DNA from: Ulota crispa
Lineage: Eukaryota > Streptophyta > Bryopsida > Orthotrichales > Orthotrichaceae
DNA: 64,000 nucleotides
Reading direction: 5' to 3'
Assembly: GCA_963920765.1 (NCBI GenBank)
Contig: OY987243.1
Location: forward strand, 1,550,001 to 1,614,000
Positions 1 to 12,269 of this stretch are shown piece by piece; the first letter of the stretch is position 1; each line of letters begins with the position of its first letter. Position numbers and translations under genes: made by a program. A model generated the notes under the pieces. That model did no database searches, was not told the origin of the DNA, and saw nothing but the letters and a program-made list of their open reading frames with translations.

Positions 1-216
1 CAAAAATGCAAGATTGCAAAGCAAATTGTGGGTCAATGATAATCACAACATCCTACCTCATCTTTGGTTGCATTTTGCTTGATCTCAAATTCATTCTATT
101 TGCAACCAAGGCATCTCTTGCAAATGCTGCGTGACTTGTTGCATTGTCAAATGCAAACAATACTTACATTAGAAAACCAACGTTCAAAAATTGTTATTTC
201 ATGATTCTGTATTTAA

Positions 217-1400
217 TTTTATAAGTGCTCTAATGTCCACCATCCTTCATATTGCTTGCCAATGTGGAAATATTTGCATGCCTCTCTTGTGAAGTTAAGC
301 AAGAGGTTTGGTAGGAGGTTCTCTTTGTCAAAGGCAAGGTGTCCACCCATATCTATGAAAAATTTGCTTACACAAATTGAACAACTGTTTCTCTTCTTTC
401 TCAAAGGTTCTTTACCTTTGCGGTAGCCAAAGTTTTTGATCTTCGCCATACAATGCACATGTACTCCCATCATGTGTCACTAAGATGATTGGTCTTCCAA
501 AAAATGGCCATTCAATTGTCTAGAGATCAAAATCAGAAACTTTTGGCATTTGCTTCTTGTACTCCAAATTTCTTAGAAGGAACTCTTCACAATAAGCAAC
601 AACATCTTGTCACTCATGTCAATCTAGGTAGATCCCTTTTTTCACTTGGCAATAGGAAAGATCCAAACTTTTTAGCCATTGCATTGCTATGCAATTGCTA
701 TTTTAGGTGAAGGACCCAAATCCTAAAATTGAAAAAAAATCCATTCACATGTCATGTGAAGTTTGTGACTTTGATATGGAAATTTTTGATCCGCAAGTAT
801 GAACAAACGCAACAGATGATGCCTTTGTTGTGCAAAAAGCTTAGCCTTTTGTGCTGACCTTGGCATGATATTAGAAGCTCTCTATTTCTAATAAAAGCGT
901 TGGCCCATGTGCAGATTGAATTGTATCATCCTTTCCAATTACTTGGGCTACAACATAATTGATGTTGATGATCTTTTTTCCAACTTTGGGCAATTAAAGA
1001 TAAGCAAGTATGATAACTGCTCTAGCCTCCTCTACACGCAATGGAGATTTGTGATTGTCTAGTTATCTTATTGCTTGTTTGATGCAATGTGTGTTGCTTG
1101 TTTTTTCATCAAAGCTTTTAGCAATGGCACTATCCACATCAACTACTTCACTTGTTATACTGGCTGTTGGTTGCCCAATTAGCAAGTTATGTACTTGCAA
1201 TGCTTCCCTTAGTTGCTATCTCTTTTAATGTTGCGTCTTTTTAGAATTTCACGTGTATTGCCCATGTCCAAGCTTTAGCTCCTCAACTTGTGCAGTCTAT
1301 TGCAAATGTTGAGTAAGCATAGATAAAATCCCTATGTCTCCTCCTCAAAGGCAGAACTCTCCTTTATTTGCTCAATCTATCAAATGAGGCAAAAAAAAAG
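217..1400 (-). pseudogene. Decayed DDE-type DNA transposase remnant
   Basis: Minus-strand translation gives several collinear coding-like pieces interrupted by stops and frame changes. Around 575-640 the piece reads YLD-stop-HE-stop-QDVVAYCEEFL, which fits the motif YxDGHERxDVVxYRxxFL. Around 420-500 it reads GRPIILVTHDGSTCALYGE, and around 219-410 GKEPLRKKRNSCSICVS followed by FFIDMGGHL. I know this order (DGHERxDVV, VTHDxST, PLRxKxxxxSIxVSDF, GGxL) from DDE-type transposases, but I cannot name the superfamily with confidence. One of the two stops in the first motif is CGA to TGA, a CpG-decay change. Further out (about 830-1,190) is another open stretch containing VEEARAVIILAYL and KIININYVVAQVIGKDD, which may be the N-terminal part. 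The element is dead; its termini were not found. Confidence 0.55.
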
Positions 1401-1798
1401 AGCAAACAATGCTACAAACAAGGTTGCAAACAAGGTTATTAATGAAGCTAAGGATATGAACAAGGAAGCAAACAACATCATACAAAAACAAAACACAGTT
1501 TCACAGCAAAATTATGTACCTTGAAAGTTGATTGCATCAATGTTACAACAATTCAATGATCTCTTTTTTTCCAACAACCTTTTGAGTTGTTGTTGACATT
1601 TTGTAAGAAGTACCATTTGGACAATTCATTGCTCTCTCAAAGTTCCACCAACCTTTTTGAGCTACCATCGAAGGTGCTGGATGGATTTTGAACTTTTAGG
1701 GCAGGTAAATGCAAAAAGGAAAAAAAAAATGTGCTTAGGAATTTGGCTGCTTGTTGGTTTATGGTGTCACACACCATAGTTCCTTAACTCTTTGTCCC

Positions 1799-2662
1799 TT
1801 AACCCTTAAAGGTCCGTGCATCCAAAAAGTGGATGCACCTTGGTCAATCTTAATTGTAACTTTCAAAATATCAAATTTTTGGTACATAGTTCAAACTAAG
1901 AAAATCAAGCTTGACAAGTTTCCTTTCTATTCCATTTAATTTTTTTGAAAAATGTCAAAAATCAAAAGAGTTATTGCCATTGAAAGCTCCACGTGCTAGA
2001 ATCCAAATAACACAGTATGGCCTGTTTTTCATTCATATTTTCTACTCTTTAAATGTATTTTAAAATTAAACTACAAAACTATGTTTCTCATTCTACCATT
2101 CATTTATGGTGGATATTATAGCTTTTTTTAATATATATTATAATTGATATGATTTTATTTCCACATTTACCTTAAAAAAACCACAATAATTCAAAATTTC
2201 CATCAAATTTATTGAAAAAATATATAAATAGAAAATGAAAACATCTTCTAGTAAAAAATATCAAAATTTTATAAATTAATTATTTATAAGGATAAACTTG
2301 GTTTGATAGTCAAATTTGACTTTAAATTCTTTGTTATGGCTATTTTGGGTGTATAAAAATAAAATAACCAGTTGAAGTTTTTTCACATTGATCTTTGATG
2401 CTGCTTGTACCTCTTGAAAAAAGTTCACGTAATATGGATTTTTTTGCTTTTTTAACTTATTTATGTTCATCTTATAAATAAATAAAAGATAACAATTACA
2501 AATTTTCATGAAACAAATTGAAATTTCTTGTAGTGATATACCATACAATGTTTCAAGCAATAAGAATATAAAATTGTCTTTTGAACACACTTTAAAAGGC
2601 AAAATTAAGCTTATACATGAAGTTTGACCATTTCAAAATGGATCAAGTCCTTTAGGGGTTAA
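1799..2662. mobile_element. TTAA-flanked piggyBac-like MITE (864 bp)
   Basis: The left end is TTAA followed by CCCTTAAAGGTCC. The right end, read in reverse complement, is TTAA followed by CCCCTAAAGGACTTG. The inverted ends plus a TTAA at each side match the target-site and terminal rule of piggyBac elements. The AT-rich interior has no convincing transposase; its longest open frame (108 codons, minus) looks like chance. It abuts the next MITE, separated only by that element's TTA target site. Confidence 0.7.
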
Positions 2663-2665
2663 TTA

Positions 2666-3042
2666 GAGCATTTGCACCGTTACAAACAAAACAAGCTTGC
2701 AATAGCACTTTGTGCGTCTACTTAGTTTGGCACGCCTCACTGCAAACACGTCAACATTGTATGCAAGCAAGGGCTTGCTCAATTGTAGTTCAAAAACAAA
2801 AACATCAAGGTTTAAGGTAATCAGTGGCGCACCCAAATCTAGCATGATCAAAACTTGTTGGTTGGTTGGCAATAGAAACTTGCTAATGAAGCTCAACACA
2901 GTTTGTCCTTTGTGATACACTCACCATTCTTGTTTGAGAGCATTAGTGGGACATCTAAGATTTGAGCTAGCTTGCAATTGTGGATGCACCCTCAACACCT
3001 ACTTTTGGCAGCTCCTAGTTGTGTGCAAGGGTGCAAATGCTC
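2666..3042. mobile_element. Harbinger/Tourist-like MITE (TTA target site)
   Basis: The ends are GAGCATTTGCACC and, inverted, GTGCAAATGCTC. Both are flanked by TTA (2,663-2,665 and 3,043-3,045). A 3-bp TWA duplication with GAGCATxT-type termini is typical of PIF/Harbinger-derived MITEs in plants. There is no coding capacity. Its left TTA follows directly on the TTAA of the preceding element. Confidence 0.65.
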
Positions 3043-6000
3043 TTATGCAAGCACTTGTTGAGTGAACCATAAACTATTTCAAACGCTTATCATGGGAGTT
3101 TACAAAAAGGATAAAACATATCCCAATATATTTTGAGAGCTATTTTGTGTTTCAAATATTTGAATGATTTGCTTATTGGAAGCTTTGTGATTTTCATTTA
3201 GAGTTTTGGATCAATTTATGTAGGAGGTGGGAGAAAAAATCCAAAAAATACATATTTTTTTCTAAAATCTATTGAGTGCATAATTGATTATGCCTTGAAA
3301 GCTCAAAATCTACATGCTTCTCTCCCTTGACAAAGGGAGAAACATGAACCTAATGATATTAAACATGTCAAGGGAGAAACATGAACTTAATAATATCAAA
3401 CTCTTATTAAGTGTTTGCACCAAAGGGTTTATTTTAACTTTGATCCAATATGACATACAACATGGCAACAACGCTAGATTGTGAGCGGGCAAATTTGAGC
3501 AATGAGCAGTGAGCAATGAGCAGTAAGATTTGAGCAGCCAATAATATTAATAGTATTAAAAACACAAGTTTTAGAGTATTAAAGACTAATTAAGCCCCCC
3601 AAAATAGTATGAGCAAAATAAAATATGGACGTATATATTTAACAAAGGAAGGCATAATTGGAATTTTACATGGTATTTTAACATTTAAGGAGTTCTAGTT
3701 GAGGTTAAAACCAGTCATAAATGGTTATTCAAGGAAAAAAACAATCATTCAATGGATGATCTAGTGGATGTCATCCATGTCCATTTTTCATTCATCCATC
3801 CATTCATCTAATTGTCATCCAATGAGTATGAATGAGAAACAGCTAAAGGAATTAAAATACTAGGTTTAGAGTTTTATGGGAGGGCCAAAACTACAAAATT
3901 GTGTTGAAAGTCTATTAAAAGTAAACAATATATGTAATATTTTTAGTAGGAAATTTACTAAAGCCTATAGTAATTTGACATTATTTACTAGGTTAAATAG
4001 GGATTCAAAAATGTATGTATGCAATTTGAAATCAAATTGCTTTTTACTTGCAATTGTATGTAAAATATTAAATCTCACATCACAATGATCACACAAGTAT
4101 TTGCCAGAAATAACTTTCCTACATGTACTTTTTTAATGTTTGAGATTTTACACTTGAGATACTAAATGGTACTAGAGCCTCAAAACGTACCAGCATCTAA
4201 GGATATAGATTCTAATTTGTTGAAAGAACTACTCTCAACTCTTACAAGTACTTAGTATATTGCAAAATTGTTAATAAGAGATCTTTAAAATTATATCACT
4301 CGGTGAGAATCACTTTAATGATTGATTCTAGCAAGAAATAATTTTACTTCATCAAAGCTAAGACTAGCAATGTGGATGTATTGTCATTTTCAAAATTGGC
4401 ATTGCAAATAATTCTAAAAAAATAAAGAAGCTCCTTGCAATTCACCCACGATTTCTTACTACCTAAAGCAATTGTACTCATGTTTATGAAATCCTCACAA
4501 GTGCGGGAAGGAAAGTCAGAAACCGTGATTTTGTAGGTCTTCCAAGTTAAAACAGCATTAGGCAAAAGTATTACTACTCTACCATAGCCGAGATAGGGTA
4601 TTGTAGTGGCAAATTGAACAATGGCTTTCAAAATTAAAACTGTCTCCTATTTGTTGTAGTGGTCAATGGTGGGTGCATGAAGGTTTTGCCTAATGGTTCT
4701 TCCATTTTGTTTGGTATGCATCATCTTGGAGGACAACCTTCTCTAAGAGCATTGCATCATACTAGGACACACCTTTGGAAGTGCTTAGGTCATGAAATAA
4801 GTGCTTCTGTAAGTGACTCTCTGCCTGAGTTTGTAACTAAAACCCTCTTTTTTCAATTGAAAGGATTTTGAAGATAGTTCATTTTGTTTCAACAGCAACA
4901 AGCCACATTTTAGGTAGTATGGACATATTGTGAACCCAATTCACTTTTGTTCCACACACGCAATGAATTAGATTGTCAAAGCAGAACCAAAAGTCAAAGG
5001 TGATGAGATTCCTTGTTCCATAATCTGTCATGCAATTGTTGTAAGCTGGTGTTGTTGTGCCACTATTTTTCAACTTGTTAACCTTGACGCTACATTTATT
5101 CTTCATTCCAGCTTGAACCGCATGACAAATCTTTCATTCTTTGAAACACCTTGCGATATACCAAGCAGTGGATTGCAATTTGTTTTGTGAACCCTGATTG
5201 AATGAAGGTTTAGGGTACTTGGTTCACCCTCATCCGTGATAGGTGGCGTAGATGCCATAGTTTTTGTCCGTGCTTTGGTTGACCTAGTTTGCACTTTTGA
5301 TACAAAAAAGTTTACCGTGTTGTGACGATGGGAGTTGAAATTGAATTCATGTAGAATGTTTAGTTTTTGCTTGGCGGAGCCAACCACCTCTTCACCTTCC
5401 ACGTGCAGAATGCATTTTTGCTAGGTTGTAAACAAGTCTGCGTTTAGTAACTTTGCCCCAGCCTCTGCAAACTTTGTTGGGTTATTTGTTATTCTTGCTG
5501 CACAAAGGCAAAAACTCGTCCAATTGTGGACTAGTACCAAAAGTGTAACCTTGGAGGTAAACAAAGTAGTTTGTTGACTGTTGGATAGTGTGCACCATGT
5601 CATATATATTGGCAATGTACTAACACTTCTTGCATTTTCTCAATGTTTGCAGACATTTTTTGTGCACAGTCTCTGCCAAGTTGCAAGATGGCTTTTTGAC
5701 AAGCTCTTCTAAAGTGAGGTTCTATTTAACAAGAACTTCATTACTTAGCATTATTGTTTATGCTAGTCAATTTAGGGTCTGCATTATATTGCTATATTTG
5801 AGCACATACAATTATAATTGAACTATATTATTGTCCTAATCAAGTTATTTGTAATCATATTGATACTATGACTGCTACTGGTGTGGAGAAAGAACATTGT
5901 GAATTTGGTTGTGAACAACAAAGTTATAGCAAAAAGGCAATTTGGATTTGAATTGCTTCTATGACTCCTAAAGGTAGGCAGACCAGATGCGACTTAAACC

Positions 6001-6783
6001 AAGAAGGTACAACAATGACCCTATTGCAATTTAAATTTGTAATTTAAAACTAAGGTTATGAATGGTAGAATTAGTCATTAGTATTGCGGTGCCCTACTTG
6101 TGCTATTTGAATTTGGATTGTCCTTTTTGCATTAGGTTTGAAGAGGCTCAAATTTAAGAAGTATAACGTAGCTACTACTATGCAATTTGAATTCAAATTG
6201 CTCTTATGACTGCTACAACTACTGCATTTTTGGTATGAGTTAAACATTCCAGAACTACCAATAAGGCAATTCAAATTCAAACCGCATTACTATATTTTCA
6301 AAGACATTGAATATAAAAATTGCAATATCAAAAATAAACGCCAAAATATCTAATGAAGCTAATTTTAGAAAGCTCAAACCTACTTTTCAATATAGCTGAA
6401 TTAGCTCCAGAAATTGCAATTTGAATTTGAATTGCAAATTTAGGGCCAAATTTTTGGGAAAAAAAAAAACTTTAAAATTTTAGTGAAAAAAAATAAAAAT
6501 AAGTTACAAAGCAATGTCTTCTAGAGGCCTTACATTATCAACATAGTAGCAATCATAAACTACTTGCAATGTCTTCAATAATGCATTTTCAATAATGCTA
6601 ATATAGTGCAAATAACACAATTAGAAATCAAATTGCGTTAATACATTTTCAGAGACACTAAACATAAAGATTGCAAGTCTATTTGGTAAACAAAAAACTA
6701 TTTAGTCTTAGTAAATGTTGTTGCCAGGTTTGTTACCAAACATGCAATTTTAAATCAAATTGCATTTCCTGCACTAGTGCATA
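3043..6783. other. AT-rich intergenic DNA, no gene seen
   Basis: I found no supportable gene here. Short minus-strand open frames between about 4.3 and 5.6 kb (up to 99 codons) could be relics of a transposon ORF, but no motif is recognisable. Local structure includes a 35-45 bp duplicated stretch (GGGAGAAACATGAAC twice) at 3,340-3,390 and short GAGCAATGAGCAGT repeats at 3,495-3,535. Interspersed copies of a 20-bp palindrome related to GCAATTTGAATTCAAATTGC are described separately. Confidence 0.5.
3412..3545 (+). repeat. Left arm of a distant inverted repeat (partner 10,420-10,570)
   Basis: This segment contains CGCTAGATTGTGAGC followed by repeats of GAGCAATGAGCAGT and AAGATTTGAGCAG. The reverse complement of 10,420-10,570 contains TGCTAGATTGTGAGC, GGGCAATGAGTAGTGAGCAG and AAGATTTGAGCA in the same order. 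CATCCATTCATC-type repeats lie inward on both sides (3,740-3,830 and 10,215-10,290). The two arms could be the ends of one roughly 7-kb element or two inverted copies of a shorter repeat. Similarity is imperfect by eye. Confidence 0.45.
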
Positions 6784-7097
6784 AGGTAGGAACACCCATC
6801 CTTGTGAAGGTCCCCATAACCATCACCTCTGAAATTTTGGAAAATCTGTGAAAGTAAATAGATGTAATGACAAGGATGTATAACATGTGAACATGAAACT
6901 GTAGTGTTGGTTATGGGTGCAATGGCATTTTTCTCTTTAAAAATTCACAACTTATTCTCATAGTATCCAAATTATACATTCAAAAGTGCAAACTTATTAT
7001 TATTTTGTTCCTAATAGGATCCTATAATTTGCAAGAGGTTGATTAATAATCATCATGTTCAAAACCCTTAAACTCATGCTTATGGGTGTTCCTACCT
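6784..7097. mobile_element. TA-flanked Stowaway-like MITE, family A copy 1
   Basis: The ends are AGGTAGGAACACCCAT and, inverted, the complement of ATGGGTGTTCCTACCT. TA dinucleotides flank both sides, as expected for Tc1/mariner-type insertion. The interior matches copies at 11,195, 39,069 and 61,833 over its whole length (shared blocks such as CCTAATAGGATCCTATAATT). It is non-coding. Confidence 0.7.
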
Positions 7098-7299
7098 TAT
7101 TAGAAGTTAAAAGGAAATGACCAAATTAAGCTAACTTTAGAAAGCTTAGATTTCCTCATTTATATAGCCAAATTAGCTACAAAAACTGCACAACAAACTC
7201 AAATTGCGATTTTTGTGCCAAATTTTGGAAATAACAAAAAATCAAGTACAAATTAGCATTTTAACCTACTTGCAACGTCTTCAACAATGCTAATATAAT

Positions 7300-7850
7300 G
7301 CAGGTAATGCAATTTGAAATCAAATTTCTTTATTTGCACCAAATTTGTTCACAATTAAATTCCAAATTATACATTCTAACAAAGCTCCAAGCCCTTAGTG
7401 AAATGAAAATAACTACAAGATGCAGTGCAAATAAGGCAATTCAAAATCAAATTGCCTTATCTGCACCAATTTTATTTACAATTAAATTCCACATTTTATT
7501 TTGTAACAATCTCTAAGCCCCAAGTGAAATGAAAACAACAGCAAGATGCGGTGCAGATAAAGCAATTCAAAATCAAATTGCCTTATTTGCACCAATTTTA
7601 CTCACAATGAAATTCCAAATTTTACATTGTACCAATCTCGAAGCTCCTAGTGAAACAAAAACAACTTCAGAATGCGGTGCAAATAAGGCAATTTGAAATC
7701 AAATTTCCTCATTTGTACCAATTTTATTCATGATTAAATTCCAAATTGTACTTTGTAACAAATCTCCAAGCCCTTAGTGAAATGAAAACAACTACAAGAT
7801 GCAATGTAGATAAGGCAATTTGAAATTGAATTGTGTTATCTACACCATGC
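7300..7850. repeat. Tandem array, about 125-bp unit, ~4.5 copies
   Basis: Units start near 7,310, 7,437, 7,562, 7,688 and 7,815. Each contains a GCAATTxxAAATCAAATT block followed by TTATxTGCACCAATTTTATT, a TTAAATTCCAAATT block and AAGCCCTTAGTGAAATGAAAACAAC. Copies differ from each other by many substitutions, so the array is old. I see no gene in it. Confidence 0.75.
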
Positions 7851-10685
7851 CCGCAATGATGGTAACAAAAAATATATGAAAAAGACAATAAAAATTATAA
7901 TAGCCATCTTGACAGCATTGTATGCAGTGCATGTGTATTGAGATAGTTTTGCATTTTATTCAATACAAGCAGTTTAGTGATAAACTTAAATGAATGTCCT
8001 CAAATGCATTTTGAACTTGAATTGCATTTTTGGTTAGTTCACTATGTACTTAAATACTTAGTGAACTCAAAGAACTTTACATGCGTGCGGACTAAAAGAT
8101 AATATAACAATAGACTCAACACAATAATGCCACACTTTGTCATCAGCTTTCATCTTGTTGATATACTTGGTCTATGTTTGATGATAGTGATCTCCATCCC
8201 AAACAAAGAACATCCGATCACTAAAACAAGCTCAATGTTTGTTTTATTATAAACCATGCTTGAACTTCTCGGTTGTGGCAATCCAATGAGTGTCCCACTC
8301 AGTTATAGTCTCATCTATAATTGCTTAGGATTATTCTTTGTCATTGCAAATTGACACAAAAAAACCTCTGTTACCTTCATGTTGACTGTGAACAAAATTG
8401 GATTCCATCTTGACAACATGAGCTTGCAAATTTGGCCTGATGAGAGGCAGCAGAATCATGCAGTAGAGAGAAATCTTCACATAGCCTACTCCTACTAGTT
8501 GGAATTTGATTTGCTGCATAATCTTATCAAAGTCTAACTTTACTTTGTCCAATATGCGTGAAGAGTTCCTCTTGGGTAAGCCACACTTCTTGCTCCTTGG
8601 TGACAAAATCCTCATTCTACAATTGCAACCTGTGAACCCGTGAGAGATTTTGCAGGGTTGATGAAAGATCTGTGTAGGTCACCATCTTTTGACACAATTT
8701 GTTAGTATACTCAAAAAGCAATGAGTTGGAATATCATACCTCACATGGAATAATACTTTTAATAGTAATAACAATTGTTAAACAACTTCTTCCTAATTCA
8801 AATCTCAATAATTATTGTGGTATTTTGCATTTTCTTCATAACCAAATGCTCCTAGTTTACTAACTCACTTATGAAGGAATTTGCCTAGTTCAATCAAGTT
8901 TTTGTATTCTATTTAAAATGTTATCACCTAATTTCATCTTACATATATTAACCTTTTAACTTTCTTTACATTTTTGAAAAATCATACCTATAAGCGTCAA
9001 TTTTTTTCTAAGTATAACATTGTTCTTATATTGGATTTTGACTTTGCTTGTGACAATGAAGAAATTCACTATTATTTTAAAACATTTAGTAAAGTGTATG
9101 GGTTTTTTTCTTTGAATAACCCTATCATTCATTTTTCATTTCCTAACATTTACTATCAACACGCAACACTTGGAAGTTGCTATTTGAATTCAAATAGGCT
9201 ATATAACTCTTTCTTCCAAAAACTCTAGCCATTACATTGAGTGGCTTTGTAGACCAAATTAAACTATTTGGAGACTTCCACAATCTCTATATTTCCTTGA
9301 GTGATTTCCTAGGCAAATTTTGAAGTGTAGGTTTTTCTTAGTTGGCTTTATAAAGCCTCTCTTCTTCTTTTTATAGGGTCCATGACAAGTATGTGTTGTA
9401 AGACCACTCAATGTATTATGAACATTCACTACACCATAAGTTTAAGATTTGGTTACTTCCTCCTAAGGAGGGACTAAATCCCCTATGGCCCTATGTACTC
9501 AACTACAAAGACTTTTAGTTTTTAATATTTGAATTCAAATGGGTCATGACCATTGCCTTTTTAGATGTCAAGACTAGGCTTTTGTTAAAAGCTCATTATC
9601 TATAAAGGTTGATTTTACTATATTTTGATTCCAATTTTCCTTTATTGAGAACTATAATTCATTTTGTTCCCAATAGTTTGCCAACCCCTCTGCTAGCCAC
9701 TGTGCAGCATGTGGCATTTTTGTAAAGCCTATGTATAAATGATGGTGTTCAATTTGTATTTTAGTCAAGGCTACATAAGTATTCCAATATTTTCTAGTAT
9801 TTAGCTTGACTAATCCTCTATGGCAACTACCATATCTTTAAAGTTCTATAGAAGATGCATTCTTGAGAACATTTCAATTTTTTTTGTACTAGCACATGAA
9901 TAACTCCAAAATCAAGCAAGTATTACATGTGGTGAAAACTATGCTTCTTGAAACATTAACATTTCTCACAGGACATGACTTTAGTTTTGGAACAACAAGG
10001 ATTTGATTATTAGGCGTATCCAACCTTGCTAAATCGTTAACATAAGACAAAATGAGTTATGCATATATATATAAGAGTTAAGATGTTTGAATGTAATGTA
10101 AATGATCTACAAAGGAATTGCAACAATTGGCTCCACCAACAAGATTGAAGGTAAATCTATGAACAAATGGAATATGATGTTTTTGAAATTTTCATTGCAA
10201 TTCAATCAAATTTGGTTTTTCATCCATCCTAAACTTCCATCTTCCATCCATATTATATTTCATTCATTTGTCTCAATGAATGTCATAGATGAATTTCATC
10301 CCCTTTGTTCTCTCCACTAAATGCTTATTAGTGTTTAGGGAAAAAACAAGGTGTGCCTAAACCTCCAAATTGTAATTATTGAAAATTTTATTTCTTGTTA
10401 TAAATCACTCATATATCACTTTTTACTGCTCAAATCTTACTTTTATTGCTCAAATCTTACTGTTTGCTGCTCACTACTCATTGCCCAAATTTTCCTGCTC
10501 ACAATCTAGCAACATTGTATAACATGGTGGATAGGTTATATCTTAAAATTTCAAGGGTTATCATTTGCTCCCATGGGATTATAATGTTCCAAATATTTAA
10601 ACGTTGAAAGGGAATATTGAGGATTTTTATCCTAGGAGGAGAGTGAGGTTTTTTCTATTCCGTGCTCACCCCTTGAAGGTTATCT
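7851..10685. other. AT-rich intergenic DNA, no gene seen
   Basis: No supportable gene. A 94-codon minus frame at 8,331-8,615 is followed in the same frame (towards 8,100) by short coding-like text broken by stops; it may be a transposon relic, but nothing is recognisable. Two more palindromic TTTGAATTCAAA sites lie near 9,183 and 9,529. Confidence 0.4.
10420..10570 (-). repeat. Right arm of a distant inverted repeat (partner 3,412-3,545)
   Basis: It contains TTACTGCTCAAATCTTAC-type repeats, CTCACTACTCATTGCCC and GCTCACAATCTAGCA. These are the reverse complement, with substitutions, of the left arm near 3.5 kb. Confidence 0.45.
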
Positions 10686-10942
10686 CACTACAAGAAAAAA
10701 GGCCATTTTTTACTAAGGATTTTGACTACAAAAAGGACTAACATGACTAAGACTAATTGACTAGTCAATATGACCACATGTAGTCATAAAAAATTTAATT
10801 AGTCATGAATAATTTAATTTATGACTACGGGTAGTCATAAATTAAACCACTTGACTGATACTAGATTAGTCAAATGGTCTTAGTCATTGTACTGTTTTGG
10901 TAGTCAAAATCCTCAGTAAAAATGACCCTTTTTCTTGTAGTG
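10686..10942. mobile_element. CACTA-superfamily MITE with 3-bp target duplication
   Basis: The element begins CACTACAAGAAAAAAGG and ends CCTTTTTCTTGTAGTG, flanked on both sides by TCT (10,683-10,685 and 10,943-10,945). CACTACAAGAAAAA is the classic plant CACTA terminus, and a 3-bp duplication is diagnostic of that superfamily. Subterminal TACTxAGGATTTTGACTA repeats are also inverted (about 40 bp per arm). It has no coding capacity at 257 bp, so it is a non-autonomous deletion derivative. The near-perfect arms suggest it is fairly young. Confidence 0.9.
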
Positions 10943-11194
10943 TCTTCTCCCTATTTGTGAATGGGTTCTCAATTATGAGAGGTGTTTTTATTTCCATATG
11001 AGTCATATGTTAAACTCCTCTAAAATTAGCTAGATTAAGTTTTATACCTCACATTTTCATCATCCTTGGTGTATGAATATACCCTCAAGGGTTAAATGTG
11101 GTCTTCTTCTACGTACAAACAATAGGTATTGGGAGGGTATTGCAAGAAACCTGGGTCACTTTTAGTTCTTTTCTTCAGTTTTTTCTATAACTCA

Positions 11195-11506
11195 AGGTAG
11201 GAGCACCCATAAGCATCAGCGTCCCCATAACCGTCACTTCTGAAATCTTGAAAAATCTGTGGAAGTGAATAGATGTAATGACAAGAATGTACAACATGTA
11301 AATATGAATTCTTGAAAGTGATTATGGGTGCAATAGCAGTTTGCTCTTTAAAAATTCATTACTTATTCTCATAGTATCCAAATAATACATTTGAAAGTGC
11401 AAACTAATTTTTTTTGTTCCTAATAGGATCCTATAATTTGCTAGTTGTTTATTAGTAGTCATCATGTACAAAACCCTTAGTTTGACGTTTATGGGTGCTC
11501 CTACCT
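11195..11506. mobile_element. TA-flanked Stowaway-like MITE, family A copy 2
   Basis: The ends are AGGTAGGAGCACCCATAAGC and the inverted ATGGGTGCTCCTACCT. The right side is flanked by TA; the left flank is CA, a one-base decay. The interior is collinear with the copies at 6,784 and 61,833, and the 39,069 copy is inverted relative to it. Confidence 0.75.
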
Positions 11507-12269
11507 TAAGTTGCAAATGCAGATTGAGTTGGTTATATGCGGAAATGGTCTTTGAACACTTGGGTGAAGGACTGAGGAATAAGGATAATTCAAATTTCAA
11601 AAAATATAGATGCTATAAGGAGAAATCTGAAGATTTTTGAAGTGGCAATTTTCAAAATGATTTTTTACACAATTCGATCTCTTATTGCACTCTACAAGTC
11701 TACAACGTCAATCAACAAAATTTCAATCTAGGAATTGTTAACTCTTGTCATAATTGTAGCATGGCTTGAAAATTATAGGTTTTTCACTAGGATCTCTTTC
11801 CTTGATTTTATGTTACGATCGAGTAGATTTTAGATTTAACCTTAAAAACGAGTTATATCTTGTTTAATTTTGAGGTCATTTTGAGGGACTTTTTAATTTG
11901 TGAATAAAAGATACTTAGCTTCTAAAGTAAAACATACTTATATTTGTTTGATTTTAGAATTTACATAAGAAAAGTTTGAAAATCCACAGCACACAAATGT
12001 TAGAATATAATTCCCTCCAAAGAGAACCAAAATTGTAAGCAAGTAGGATTAAGTTGTGATGAATTAAAAATGGAAGTTGAAAAAAAAACAAAACTCGTGT
12101 TGGAACAAAATGCAATTAATTAGCAACAGAAATAAACTTGAATAGAAAGGTGCGTAGAGCTTGTGGTGGTGATTGGTGGGCGTGATGAAAGGGAAGAAAA
12201 AGGACAAGGGCGAGGACAACAACATGGGACAAGGGGAAGGATGATAACCCTAATTGCCAATTATATGAG
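11507..12269. other. AT-rich intergenic DNA, nothing recognised
   Basis: Neither strand holds a convincing coding region, repeat pair or RNA gene. Confidence 0.4.

Noticed and set aside
7300-7850. CRISPR-like array
   Set aside because: Units are contiguous 125-bp tandem repeats that diverge throughout, with no short conserved repeat and unique spacers, and the DNA is a plant nuclear sequence.
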